From Paracoccaceae bacterium (GTDB taxonomy: Bacteria; Pseudomonadota; Alphaproteobacteria; Rhodobacterales; Rhodobacteraceae): 64,000 bases of DNA. Location: positions 22,518 through 86,517 of the forward strand of contig WOUW01000002.1 of the NCBI GenBank assembly GCA_009773055.1, read 5' to 3'. The position numbers were made by a program, and so were the translations under genes. Under the pieces are notes generated by a model. It did no database searches, was not told where the DNA came from, and saw only the letters and a program-made list of their open reading frames with translations. Numbering within the stretch: the stretch's first letter is position 1; each line of letters begins with the position of its first letter. Below, piece after piece: positions 43,923-51,658 of this stretch.

Positions 43923-45791
43923 ATGCCCGATCAAATCAGCAGCAAACCCCGCACCGGACACGAGGTGATCCAGGATTGCCTCCGCACCCTCGACGGCTCG
44001 CCCGGGGTCTACCGGATGCTGAACGCCGCCTCCGAAGTGCTATATGTCGGCAAGGCCCGCAATCTGAAGGCCCGCGTCTCGAACTACGCCCGCCCCTCGG
44101 GCCATTCCGGCCGCATCGCCCGGATGATCCACGAAACCGCCTCGATGATGTTCCTGACCACGCGGACGGAGCTTGAGGCGCTGCTTCTTGAACAGAACCT
44201 CATCAAGCAGCTGAAGCCGCGCTACAACGTGCTGCTGCGCGACGACAAGTCCTTCCCGAACATCCTGATTTCCAGCGAACACCCCTATCCGCAGATCAAG
44301 AAGCACCGTGGCAAGAAGTCCGAGAGGGGCGCCTACTTCGGCCCCTTCGCCTCCGCCGGGGCCGTCAACCGCACCCTCAACCAGCTGCAGAAGGTCTTCC
44401 TCCTGCGGAACTGCTCGGACTCGATGTTTGAGTCCCGCACCCGTCCCTGCCTGCAATACCAGATCAAACGCTGCAGCGCGCCCTGTGTCGGCAAGATCAG
44501 CCCCGAGGGCTACGCCACCCTCGTCGCCGACGCCACGCGCTTTCTGGAGGGCAAGACCACCTCCGTCCAGGCCGATCTGGCGAAAGCAATGACCGAAGCC
44601 TCCACCCAGATGGAATTCGAACGCGCCGCCGCCCTGCGCGACCGGATCAAGGCGCTTACCCAGGTCCAGCAGACGCAAGGCATCAACCCGCAGGGCGTGA
44701 CCGAAGCCGATGTGGTCGCCCTCCACCTTGAACACGGCCAGGCCTGCGTCCAGGTCTTCTTCATCCGCGCCAACCAAAGCTGGGGCAACCGCGACTTCTA
44801 CCCCAAGACCGGGGCAGGCGCGGAAGAACCCGAGATCATGGAGGCCTTCCTCACCCAGTTCTACGACGACAAGGACCCGCCCCGCCTGATCCTCCTGTCG
44901 CATCCCGTCGACAACCCCGACCTGGTGACCGAGGCCCTGACCGCCCGCGCGGGTCGAAAGGTGGAACTCGCCGTCCCCCAGCGCGGCGAAAAGGCCGAAC
45001 TCGTCGAAAACGCCACCCGCAACGCCCGCGAAAGCCTCGCCCGCCGGATGGCCGAGTCGACCACGCAGAACAAGCTCCTCACCGGCCTCGCCGAAGCCTT
45101 CGACCTCGACGCCCCTCCGCAGCGGATCGAGGTCTACGACAACTCGCACATCCAAGGAGCACACGCCGTGGGCGGTATGATCGTCGCCGGGGCCGAGGGC
45201 TTCCTGAAATCCCAGTACCGCAAGTTCAACATCAAGTCCGAGGCCGGTGCCAACTCCGACGACTTCGGCATGATGAAGGAAGTCCTGACCCGCCGCTTCG
45301 AGCGTCTGTTGAAGGAAGACCCCGACCGCAAGACCGACATGTGGCCCGACCTCCTGCTGATCGACGGCGGGGCAGGGCAGGTGTCGGCAGTAGCCGAGAT
45401 CATGTCCGAGCTTGGCGTCGAAGACATCCCGATGGTCGGCGTCGCCAAAGGCATCGACCGGGACGCCGGGAAAGAGGAATTCCACCGCCCCGGTGAACGC
45501 CCCTTCGCCCTGCAAAGGAACGACCCCGTCCTCTACTTCATCCAGCGCCTCCGGGACGAGGCCCACCGCTGGGCCATCGGCGCCCACCGCGCCAAGCGGG
45601 CGAAGGCCGTCAGCCTGACCCCCCTCGACGACATCCCCGGCATCGGAGCCACAAGAAAACGCGCCCTCCTGCAACACTTCGGCAGCGCCAAGGCCGTCGC
45701 GCGAGCGGGCCTGTCAGACCTGCAGGCCGTAGACGGGATTTCCGAGGCAATGGCCAAGACCATCGCGGACTACTTTTCGGCGAAGGGGTAG
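43923..45791 (+). CDS. uvrC: Excinuclease ABC subunit C
   Basis: Makes both incisions in nucleotide excision repair together with UvrB. Length 622 residues. Domains in order: GIY-YIG nuclease ([26 protein letters not shown]), Cys-rich region ([15 protein letters not shown]), UVR/UvrB-binding motif ([18 protein letters not shown]), RNase H-like nuclease ([24 protein letters not shown]) and C-terminal helix-hairpin-helix pair ([19 protein letters not shown]). In related genomes it is usually followed by pgsA-moaD-moaE; here it is followed by an AT-rich island. Confidence 0.97.
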   Translation: MPDQISSKPRTGHEVIQDCLRTLDGSPGVYRMLNAASEVLYVGKARNLKARVSNYARPSGHSGRIARMIHETASMMFLTTRTELEALLLEQNLIKQLKPRYNVLLRDDKSFPNILISSEHPYPQIKKHRGKKSERGAYFGPFASAGAVNRTLNQLQKVFLLRNCSDSMFESRTRPCLQYQIKRCSAPCVGKISPEGYATLVADATRFLEGKTTSVQADLAKAMTEASTQMEFERAAALRDRIKALTQVQQTQGINPQGVTEADVVALHLEHGQACVQVFFIRANQSWGNRDFYPKTGAGAEEPEIMEAFLTQFYDDKDPPRLILLSHPVDNPDLVTEALTARAGRKVELAVPQRGEKAELVENATRNARESLARRMAESTTQNKLLTGLAEAFDLDAPPQRIEVYDNSHIQGAHAVGGMIVAGAEGFLKSQYRKFNIKSEAGANSDDFGMMKEVLTRRFERLLKEDPDRKTDMWPDLLLIDGGAGQVSAVAEIMSELGVEDIPMVGVAKGIDRDAGKEEFHRPGERPFALQRNDPVLYFIQRLRDEAHRWAIGAHRAKRAKAVSLTPLDDIPGIGATRKRALLQHFGSAKAVARAGLSDLQAVDGISEAMAKTIADYFSAKG

Positions 45792-45926
45792 GGTGGAGCT
45801 CCACTTCAAGAGCCGGAGCAGTGATCAATGCGCCTATGTGCTGGAGGGCTTTACGGTCGTCCGGCATGTCATCGTCAAGGTTGGGTGGGCAGCGGGTCGG
45901 ATTGAGTCCCTTCCCCTGCACCCCAT

Positions 45927-45981
45927 GGTGAGCACAGGTGAGCACGGTGAGGACGAAGAGTACGATGAGGACGATGAGGAC
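45927..45981 (+). repeat. 9-bp tandem repeat, six units
   Basis: Phased nonamers GGTGAGCAC (A) GGTGAGCAC, GGTGAGGAC, GAAGAGTAC, GATGAGGAC, GATGAGGAC, with consensus GRTGAGSAC and a single A after the first unit. This is a small minisatellite 135 bases after uvrC and would vary easily in copy number between strains. Confidence 0.8.
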
Positions 45982-46176
45982 TGCCGGAGACTCGTATCGT
46001 CTTGATTGCGTTGACAAAGGCGGGCGAGCGCAACGCATCCCGCGCAGTTTATCGCGTTATATAACTCAGTATCTCCGGTTGAGTATGTCATATACGCGAA
46101 TATACAGCGCCAGAAAAGTTACCTAAATCATTGAAAATAAAAGGGAACGCCCACATATTAGCAGTACAGGGCGAAC

Positions 46177-46250
46177 GGGGTCCAAACTCTTCGCTGGAAC
46201 GATGCTCCTGGCTTCCAAACCCAGGAGCATTTCGCTGGGGGTCCAAACTC
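46177..46250 (+). repeat. Direct repeats GGGGTCCAAACTC and TTCGCTGG flanking a perfect hairpin
   Basis: GGGGTCCAAACTC occurs at 46177-46189 and 46238-46250, and TTCGCTGG at 46190-46197 and 46231-46238 (a third, CTCGCTGG, is at 46294). Between them lies ATGCTCCTGG-CTTCCAAAC-CCAGGAGCAT (46202-46230), a perfect 10-bp stem with a 9-base loop. All four motifs of the form TCCAAA in this zone fall in loops or repeat cores. It may encode a structured RNA. Confidence 0.65.
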
Positions 46251-46276
46251 AAGCGATGACTGACGGTCAGTGACTA

Positions 46277-46327
46277 CCGGTCTCCAAAACCGGCTCGCTG
46301 GCGCGATATTCGCAGTATCGCGCCAGC
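46277..46327 (+). repeat. tRNA-Trp-like anticodon stem-loop followed by a perfect 12-bp hairpin
   Basis: CCGGTCTCCAAAACCGG (46277-46293) has a 5-bp stem and 7-base loop and is identical to the anticodon arm of bacterial tRNA-Trp with anticodon CCA. No acceptor, D or T arm of a tRNA can be built around it. Four bases on, GCTGGCGCGATA-TTCGCAG-TATCGCGCCAGC (46297-46327) is a perfect 12-bp stem ending 20 bases before the next start codon, where it could act as an operator or attenuator. A sixth, weaker stem ACTGA-CGG-TCAGT precedes both. Confidence 0.65.
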
Positions 46328-46347
46328 ATCTATCTCAGGAGCATACG

Positions 46348-46884
46348 ATGGCAAGAAAGTCAAAGATCAAGTCGCAAATCGAAGCACTGCGGGCCGAGTT
46401 GTGGCCCAACATTGAGAAAATGCATGTCTGGAATCGTCAGACGTCAGATGGTTATTCGACCATGCCAAGGACTATATCTCAGTTGGGGGCGATCGGCGAC
46501 GCTCTATCCGGCAAGGGCAAGCCGGTCATGCAGACATACCTAGAACTATGGTGTCGTGTATATGACGACGGCTTTGTGAACTTGAGCCGCCAACAAGAGA
46601 TAGCCTTTGCGTCCGGCTTCTCTGGACAACGTGCGGTCGCTACGTGGCGTGAACGCATGAAGCGGCTTCACGAGCTAGGGTTCATCGACATAAAGGAAGG
46701 TCCATCTGGGCCTTACAGCTACGCTCTAATTATCAACCCATATTGGGTCGTTGCTTCGCACAAGAAAAATGGAACCAAGAACTTCCCGCAAGATAGGTAC
46801 GTAGCCCTGTTCGAACGAGCGTTGGAGATCGGCGCAACCGACCTTACTGAGTACAACAAGGAACTCGCAGAAGCTGTCCAGTAG
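46348..46884 (+). CDS. Unknown winged-helix-like protein in AT-rich island
   Basis: A 178-residue protein from the ATG at 46348 (MARKSKIKSQIEALRAELWP), with CAGGA upstream; the ORF track start lies in the hairpin zone. Lower GC and different codon use (for example CTA, ATA, TCC mixtures) than its neighbours. The segment LSRQQEIAFASGFSGQRAVATWRERMKRLHELGFIDI... followed by SYALIINPYWVV looks like a winged helix-turn-helix with a beta wing, as in plasmid replication or partition proteins. I do not recognise a family. The neighbouring repeats could be iteron-like or operator sites for it, which is inference. Confidence 0.65.
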   Translation: MARKSKIKSQIEALRAELWPNIEKMHVWNRQTSDGYSTMPRTISQLGAIGDALSGKGKPVMQTYLELWCRVYDDGFVNLSRQQEIAFASGFSGQRAVATWRERMKRLHELGFIDIKEGPSGPYSYALIINPYWVVASHKKNGTKNFPQDRYVALFERALEIGATDLTEYNKELAEAVQ

Positions 46885-46938
46885 ATGGCGAGCAAGTCCC
46901 GGCTAGGCAAGTTCCCTGTCGACGTTCCAAACACCTCT

Positions 46939-47037
46939 CCTCCCCCAACGTGGGGAGGGGCCGGGGGTGGGGGGCACCCGGCCAGCCCCGATTCGTGACG
47001 GATGGTTAACGCCCCCGCGTGCATACGCACGTATGCA
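46939..47037. repeat. Two palindromes downstream of the island gene
   Basis: CCTCCCC-CAACGT-GGGGAGG (46939-46958) belongs to the GC-rich CCTCCCC/GGGGAGG palindromes scattered in many proteobacteria and is followed by GGGGGTGGGGGGCACCC. TGCATACG-CA-CGTATGCA (47020-47037) is a separate perfect 8-bp dyad. Next to it TGTAGACG occurs twice (about 47043 and 47054). The gap 46885-47124 holds no gene; the first palindrome may end the island transcript. Confidence 0.6.
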
Positions 47038-47124
47038 TGGAGTGTAGACGCGATGTAGACGGAAAGAAGACGCCGTATTTACAGCCAACCCCTTGATCTA
47101 ACAGACCGAACGCCGGACTAGCGG

Positions 47125-48126
47125 CTACTTCACCACGAACCCATGCGCAAACGGATCGCGGTCGTCGATGAAGATCGTGTTGATCCCCGTCTGCCGCGCC
47201 CACCCGGCGATGGAGGGCACAATCGCCTCCCGCCCCGCCACCTTGGCCGCCGCCTCGACCCGCCCCTTGAAGATCGACCCGATGATGCTCTCATGGTGGA
47301 ACTCGTCCCCCACGGCCAGCTTCCCCTTCGCCGCAAGCTGCGCCATCCGGGCCGAGGTCCCCGTCCCGCAGGGGCTGCGGTCAATCGCTTTTTCCCCATA
47401 AAACACGGCGTTACGGGCATGGGCCCCCGGCACCGTCGGCTTGCCCGTCCACAGGATATGGCTCAGCCCCCGGATCGCCGGATGCTCCGGATGCACGAAC
47501 TCATACTTCGCATTCAGCGCGGCGCGGAGCTTCGGCGACCACCCCACCAGCTCCCCCGCCGTATGGTCCGCCACATCGCGGAACGCCTTCTGCGGCTCGA
47601 CAATCGCATAGAAGTTCCCGCCATAGGCCACGTCCACCACGACCTCGCCCAGCCCTTCCACTTCCGCCGTAAGCCCCTCAGAATAAAGGAATCCCGGCAC
47701 ATTGGTCAGCCGCACTTCCTCGACAAACCGCCCATCCTGTATATACGAAACTTCGACCCGACCCGCCGGAGCGTCCACCGCCAACCGCCCCGGTTCCCGC
47801 GGCGTGATCAGCCCGTTCTCCAACCCCATCGTCACCGTCCCGATCAGCCCATGCCCGCACATTGGCAGGCAACCGGAGGTCTCGATGAACAGCACTCCCA
47901 CATCACAATCCGCCCGCGTCGGCGGATACAGGATCGACCCCGACATCATGTCATGCCCCCGGGGTTCGAACATCAGCCCGGTCCGTATCCAGTCGTAATC
48001 CTTCAGGAAATGCGCCCGACGCTCCAGCATCGTCGCCCCCTCCAGCCGGGGGCCCCCACCCGAAACCAGCCGGACCGGGTTGCCGCAGGTGTGTCCGTCG
48101 AGGCAGGAGAATGTATATACGGCCAT
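47125..48126 (-). CDS. 4-hydroxyproline 2-epimerase (proline racemase family)
   Basis: Interconverts trans-4-hydroxy-L-proline and cis-4-hydroxy-D-proline, the first step of hydroxyproline breakdown. The 333-residue protein has both catalytic Cys: Cys90 in MCGHGLIG and Cys253 in DRSPCGTGTSARMA, so it is an epimerase and not the Thr-type dehydratase. The N-terminal CLDGHTCGNPVRLV is typical of the hydroxyproline subgroup. Start at MAVYTFSCLDGHT. It carries two GTATATAC octamers (47739, 48113). The next two genes supply the following steps. Confidence 0.92.
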   Translation of the reverse strand: MAVYTFSCLDGHTCGNPVRLVSGGGPRLEGATMLERRAHFLKDYDWIRTGLMFEPRGHDMMSGSILYPPTRADCDVGVLFIETSGCLPMCGHGLIGTVTMGLENGLITPREPGRLAVDAPAGRVEVSYIQDGRFVEEVRLTNVPGFLYSEGLTAEVEGLGEVVVDVAYGGNFYAIVEPQKAFRDVADHTAGELVGWSPKLRAALNAKYEFVHPEHPAIRGLSHILWTGKPTVPGAHARNAVFYGEKAIDRSPCGTGTSARMAQLAAKGKLAVGDEFHHESIIGSIFKGRVEAAAKVAGREAIVPSIAGWARQTGINTIFIDDRDPFAHGFVVK

Positions 48127-48127
48127 T

Positions 48128-49330
48128 TCAGAACCTGTGCGGGTTGAAGGGTGTCAGATCGACCGGTGGTGTCTGTTCAGTCAGGAGATCAGCCACGATC
48201 CGGGCCGTCCCGGCGCTTTGGGTCAGGCCGAGATGTCCGTGGCCGAAAGCGTAGATGACCTGCGCCGAAGCCCTGGACCGCCCGATGGCGGGCAGGCTGT
48301 CGGGCAGCGACGGACGAAAGCCCATCCATTGCCTGCCACCCTCGGTCCGTAGCATCGCCTCGGACCGCTTGAAATTTGGTGGCAGCGACAGACCTCCAAG
48401 CTCCACAGCCCCGCCAACGCGAATGCCAGTCGTCAGCCGCGAGACGACAAACCCGTGGCCACCGAAGGTGACCTGGCAGCGCAGGTCAAGCGCTTCGGGC
48501 GGAAGGGTCGTGTTGTAACCACGCTCGGTTTCCAGCGGGATACGCTCGCCCAAGGTCGCTGCGATGCGGTGCGAAAACGCCCCAGCGGCGAGGACAACTT
48601 TGTCGGAGGTCAGGGACGCGCCATTGGTGCGTATATACACGCCGCCGCCCTGCAGAGTAAGCCCGGTAACCTCGGCCTGCAGGATCGTGCCGCCCTGAGC
48701 GCGGAACCTGTCAGCCAGGGCCAGCACATAGTCCTTCGGGTCCGCAATGGACCACCAGCCGGGGGTAAAGGTGCCATATGTGAACCGGGGGCAGAGGCCC
48801 GGCTGCAGGGTGGCCATCTCCTCCTTCGTCATGTGGCGGAACTCGATCCCGTGGGCAGTGCGGGCCTCCCAGCCGGGAAGCGAAGCGCGAAATTCCGCCT
48901 CCGACTCGTAGACCTGGAGGTTGCCGTCTTTTCTAAGCATCCCAAGGGTGCCGTTTGCGCCCAGAAACGGCTCCAACTCGGCTCGGGAGAGGTCCATCAG
49001 CGCGGTCTGGGCACGAGTGGAGACCGCGACGGCACCTGGGGAACAGGCGCGCCAGAAGCGGTAGAGCCAGGGGGTGATCTGCAGGGCGTAAGCGGGTGGG
49101 ATGGTCAGGGGGCCGAGAGGATCCAGCAACCACCTCGGCGCTTTCTTCAGGATACCGGGCGACGCAAGCGGCAGGATGTCGGTGAAGGCGAAGGCCCCGG
49201 CATTTCCAGCCGAAGCGCCGGCGGCGGGGCCCTCCCGGTCCACGACAGTGACCGTCAACCCCCGCGCTTGCGCCATCAGCGCAGCAGAGAGGCCGATGAC
49301 CCCGGCCCCGATGACGGTGACTTCGCTCAT
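48128..49330 (-). CDS. FAD-dependent D-amino-acid dehydrogenase, probable D-hydroxyproline type
   Basis: A 400-residue DadA-like FAD oxidoreductase. The N-terminal dinucleotide motif VIGAGVIGLSAALMAQARG is followed by DREGPAAGASAGNAGAF, and the C-terminal FAD motif is around YAFGHGHLGLTQSAGTARIVADLL. By context it oxidises cis-4-hydroxy-D-proline to pyrroline-4-hydroxy-2-carboxylate. It ends one base before the epimerase start and begins one base after the deaminase stop. One GTATATAC octamer (48631) uses an ATA Ile codon in VYIR. Confidence 0.9.
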   Translation of the reverse strand: MSEVTVIGAGVIGLSAALMAQARGLTVTVVDREGPAAGASAGNAGAFAFTDILPLASPGILKKAPRWLLDPLGPLTIPPAYALQITPWLYRFWRACSPGAVAVSTRAQTALMDLSRAELEPFLGANGTLGMLRKDGNLQVYESEAEFRASLPGWEARTAHGIEFRHMTKEEMATLQPGLCPRFTYGTFTPGWWSIADPKDYVLALADRFRAQGGTILQAEVTGLTLQGGGVYIRTNGASLTSDKVVLAAGAFSHRIAATLGERIPLETERGYNTTLPPEALDLRCQVTFGGHGFVVSRLTTGIRVGGAVELGGLSLPPNFKRSEAMLRTEGGRQWMGFRPSLPDSLPAIGRSRASAQVIYAFGHGHLGLTQSAGTARIVADLLTEQTPPVDLTPFNPHRF

Positions 49331-49331
49331 G

Positions 49332-50291
49332 TCATGCGGCGTATTTCCGCGCCTCCGGCTGATTTACCCAGTTGGCATACCATGCATCGAACATGCGCAG
49401 CTGGGCTTCGATGAACCCCTTCTGGCTGGCCGAAAGTTCGTCGCCTTCGTTGAAGTGGTGGGTGTAGGCCGTCTCGCCGCGTAGGACCATCATGTGCTTG
49501 AAGAACAGGACCAAATCTGGCCCGGCGTCAACTTCCGCCAGCACCTGCATTGCGCTGTCCAGCTCGAACGCCAGCCGACGGGCCTCGGCATCGCCCTTCT
49601 GTGCGGCCTTGCACAGCGACACCAAGTTCAGCACCTCGCGCGGGAGGACATTGCCGATCCCGGTGATCGCGCCGTCGGCATTGCAGTTGACGTAGCCATG
49701 GTAGACGGCCGTATCGACACCGATCATCAGTTTCAGGTCCGCGCTTGCCCCGGTGATCGCGTTGGCCGCATAGGACAGATCCTCATATCCGCCGAACTCC
49801 TTGAAGCCGACAAGGTTCGGATGCTCGGCCCGGATCTGGAAGAAGAGGTCAGCCTTGGTGGAATAGCCGTAGTAGGGGCTGTTGTAGATCACCGCCGGAA
49901 GGCTGGGGGCAGCCGACAGCACAGCTTTGAAATGCAACCGCTGGGCCGCGACAACGGTGCCGCGCGACAGAAGCCTGGGAATGACCATAAGCCCGTGCGC
50001 GCCGACCCTCTGGGCGTGGGCAGCGATGGCGGCGGAGGTCGCTGTATTCACGGCACCAGTGCCGACGACGACCTTGATGCCCGCCTTCACCAGGCGTTCA
50101 ACCCCCTCCATCCGCTGTTCGGTGGTGAGCAACGGCCAGTCGCCCATCGAGCCACAGTAAACGACAGCGGACATGCCGAGGCCGACAAGCTCCTGCGCCT
50201 TGGCGACGAGGACGTCGAAGTCGGGCGAGCGGTCCGCCCTGCAGGGGGTCATCAGGGCCGGGATCGTGCCCGAGAAGATATCCGATTTCAT
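49332..50291 (-). CDS. DapA-family deaminase, probable pyrroline-4-hydroxy-2-carboxylate deaminase
   Basis: A 319-residue class I aldolase-fold enzyme (DHDPS superfamily). Schiff-base Lys164 lies in GFKEFGG, and the aromatic residues of YNSPYYGYST (about 136-143) fit the subgroup. The start MKSDIFSGTIPALMTPC is used instead of the earlier in-frame Met. By context it deaminates pyrroline-4-hydroxy-2-carboxylate to 2-oxoglutarate semialdehyde. The dehydrogenase for that product and any transporter are not in the window. First gene of the catabolic operon behind gntR. Confidence 0.87.
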   Translation of the reverse strand: MKSDIFSGTIPALMTPCRADRSPDFDVLVAKAQELVGLGMSAVVYCGSMGDWPLLTTEQRMEGVERLVKAGIKVVVGTGAVNTATSAAIAAHAQRVGAHGLMVIPRLLSRGTVVAAQRLHFKAVLSAAPSLPAVIYNSPYYGYSTKADLFFQIRAEHPNLVGFKEFGGYEDLSYAANAITGASADLKLMIGVDTAVYHGYVNCNADGAITGIGNVLPREVLNLVSLCKAAQKGDAEARRLAFELDSAMQVLAEVDAGPDLVLFFKHMMVLRGETAYTHHFNEGDELSASQKGFIEAQLRMFDAWYANWVNQPEARKYAA

Positions 50292-50358
50292 GCTGCGATC
50301 CTTCTGAAGGCGGACGAATCCGCGTTGGCTGGAGAGGAGGATACGCATTGCATTTTAT

Positions 50359-50368
50359 TTGTCGACAA
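50359..50368 (-). promoter_or_regulatory. GntR-type palindrome TTGTCGACAA upstream of deaminase gene
   Basis: A perfect 10-base palindrome in the 83-base gap between gntR and the deaminase gene. The TTGT...ACAA form is common for FCD-type GntR regulators such as the one encoded just upstream. It lies about 70 bases upstream of the deaminase ATG, so binding could control the hydroxyproline operon. Confidence 0.55.
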
Positions 50369-50374
50369 GATTCT

Positions 50375-51076
50375 CTAGAGCTTTATGTCCTGCCGCAAGT
50401 CGCGCGCCATCATCTGCTGGATCTGTTGCACGATCTTGTCGGCATGGTCTTTTGCGAGGCGATCGCATGTATCTACATCGCGTTCAGCGATAGCGGCAAT
50501 CATCGCCTCATGCTCCTGTATATACGGATGCGGCAGACGGGGCTCGAAGGTTGGGTAGTAGTAAAGCCGCAGGATTCGGCGGCCCTCGTCCAAAAGGCGC
50601 GAGAAAAGCTGGAGGTAATAGGGGTTGCGCCCGGCCTCGGCGACGGCGACGTGGAAATCTCGGTTCAGCTGGATCATTCCCGCCGTGTCTCCGGCAACGA
50701 CGACTCTGGCGAAGGCGTCCTGTCGGGCACGGATTTCGACAAGGTCTTCTGCGTCATGAAACTCCGCGGCAAGGCGTGTCGTCACGCGATACATCAGGGT
50801 CATCGCGTCGAAGAAGCGGTGCAAGTTCGGAAAGTCGATCTGCGACACCACAGTCGAGCGGTTCGGCAACAGTGTCACCAACCCATCTGCCGCCAGCCTG
50901 ACAAGCGCCTCGCGGATCGGGGTCCGGGACATCGACAACCGGTCGGCAAGACCTATTTCGTCAATCGGTTCGCCGGGTTGCAGGACAAGGCTTAGAATCT
51001 CTTCCCGCAGGGTGTCGTAGACAAGTCGCGACCCTGTTCCACGCTTTCGTTCTGGCTGATCATCGCTGTCGGTCAT
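50375..51076 (-). CDS. GntR family regulator (FCD subfamily) of hydroxyproline genes
   Basis: A 233-residue regulator. N-terminal winged helix: VYDTLREEILSLVLQPGEPIDEIGLADRLSMSRTPIREALVRLAADGLV (about residues 18-68). C-terminal FCD effector domain with metal-ligand-like residues (LNRDFHVAVAEAGRNPYY, EHEAMIAAIAERD). It sits at the head of the hydroxyproline operon in the same direction. Two octamers, GTATCTAC (50469) and GTATATAC (50518), lie within its coding sequence. Probably a repressor released by an operon intermediate. Confidence 0.92.
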   Translation of the reverse strand: MTDSDDQPERKRGTGSRLVYDTLREEILSLVLQPGEPIDEIGLADRLSMSRTPIREALVRLAADGLVTLLPNRSTVVSQIDFPNLHRFFDAMTLMYRVTTRLAAEFHDAEDLVEIRARQDAFARVVVAGDTAGMIQLNRDFHVAVAEAGRNPYYLQLFSRLLDEGRRILRLYYYPTFEPRLPHPYIQEHEAMIAAIAERDVDTCDRLAKDHADKIVQQIQQMMARDLRQDIKL

Positions 51077-51200
51077 CCCGCCCCCCTGTCGACGGAAGGA
51101 ATACAGATGGCGGAGGATGCGGCAACCGATTTGTCCGCCTCGGTTAGCCCGGAAAGAAGACCCGGTCGCAAGATATTGAAATGTGGATAATTTTTAGGTC

Positions 51201-51236
51201 GTATACACGCCTGTATCCACGCATCGTATATATCAC
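51201..51236 (-). promoter_or_regulatory. Tandem GTATxCAC elements upstream of gntR
   Basis: GTATACACGCCT (51201) and GTATCCACGCAT (51213) are near-identical 12-base direct repeats, followed by GTATATATCAC (51226). They lie in an A/T-rich patch of the 162-base gap between gntR and the EVE gene. The spacing of 12-13 bases fits cooperative binding by a dimeric regulator, possibly GntR itself. Confidence 0.5.
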
Positions 51237-51238
51237 AC

Positions 51239-51658
51239 TCAGGGATCAACGCCGCCCATCTGGCAGATAATCGTCCATTCCTCGGCACTTACGGGCTGCA
51301 CAGAAAGCCGGGTGTTGTTGACCAGAACCATCTGCTCCAATCCCGGTGTGACCTTGCACTCTTCCAGGCTGATCGCGTGGTGCAAGGGCTTCACGGCTTT
51401 GATCATCACGCAGTCCCAACGCAGGTCATCGGTCGTCGAGTCGGGCTGGCTTTCCCGGCAAACCTCCACGATTCCAACGATCTCCTTGCCGACGTTCGAG
51501 TGATAGAAGAACCCCCGGTCGCCAACCTTCATCGCCCGCATGTTGTTGCGAGCCTGGTAGTTGCGCACCCCATGCCATTCTTCGCCCGCATCGCCTTTTG
51601 CGACCTGATGGTCCCAGCCCCAGACATCGGGTTCCGACTTGAACAGCCAGTAGGTCAT
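51239..51658 (-). CDS. EVE domain protein
   Basis: A 139-residue protein made of one EVE (PUA-like) domain: MTYWLFKSEPDVWGWDH, WHGVRNYQARNNMRAMKVGDRGFFYHSN and EIVGIVEVC. EVE domains bind modified bases in DNA or RNA; the Trp-Trp-Asn pocket residues appear present. Start at MTYWLFKSEP, whose ATG overlaps the stop of the YciI gene by 4 bases; the six residues upstream in the ORF track are not used. EVE genes are sometimes linked to modified-DNA recognition, but this gene's metabolic neighbourhood is typical for the housekeeping type. Confidence 0.92.
   Translation of the reverse strand: MTYWLFKSEPDVWGWDHQVAKGDAGEEWHGVRNYQARNNMRAMKVGDRGFFYHSNVGKEIVGIVEVCRESQPDSTTDDLRWDCVMIKAVKPLHHAISLEECKVTPGLEQMVLVNNTRLSVQPVSAEEWTIICQMGGVDP

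Larger units (their letters stand above)
45792..46347. other. AT-rich, repeat-rich gap downstream of uvrC
   Basis: About 555 bases without a convincing gene. It starts with ordinary GC-rich DNA, passes through a 9-bp tandem repeat (45927-45981), then an A/T-rich zone (46040-46160, for example GTTATATAACTCAG and CATATACGCGAATATAC) and ends in a dense run of hairpins and direct repeats (46177-46327) before the next gene. The 70-codon GTG ORF at 45793-46005 is created largely by the tandem repeat and is not accepted. Confidence 0.6.

Noticed and set aside
45793-46005. 70-codon GTG ORF after uvrC
   Set aside because: Most of its C-terminal acidic run comes from the 9-bp tandem repeat and the rest shows no protein-like conservation I can recognise.
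46171-46330. tRNA gene array
   Set aside because: Anticodon-arm-like hairpins are present but no acceptor, D or T arms can be formed, so these are not functional tRNAs.
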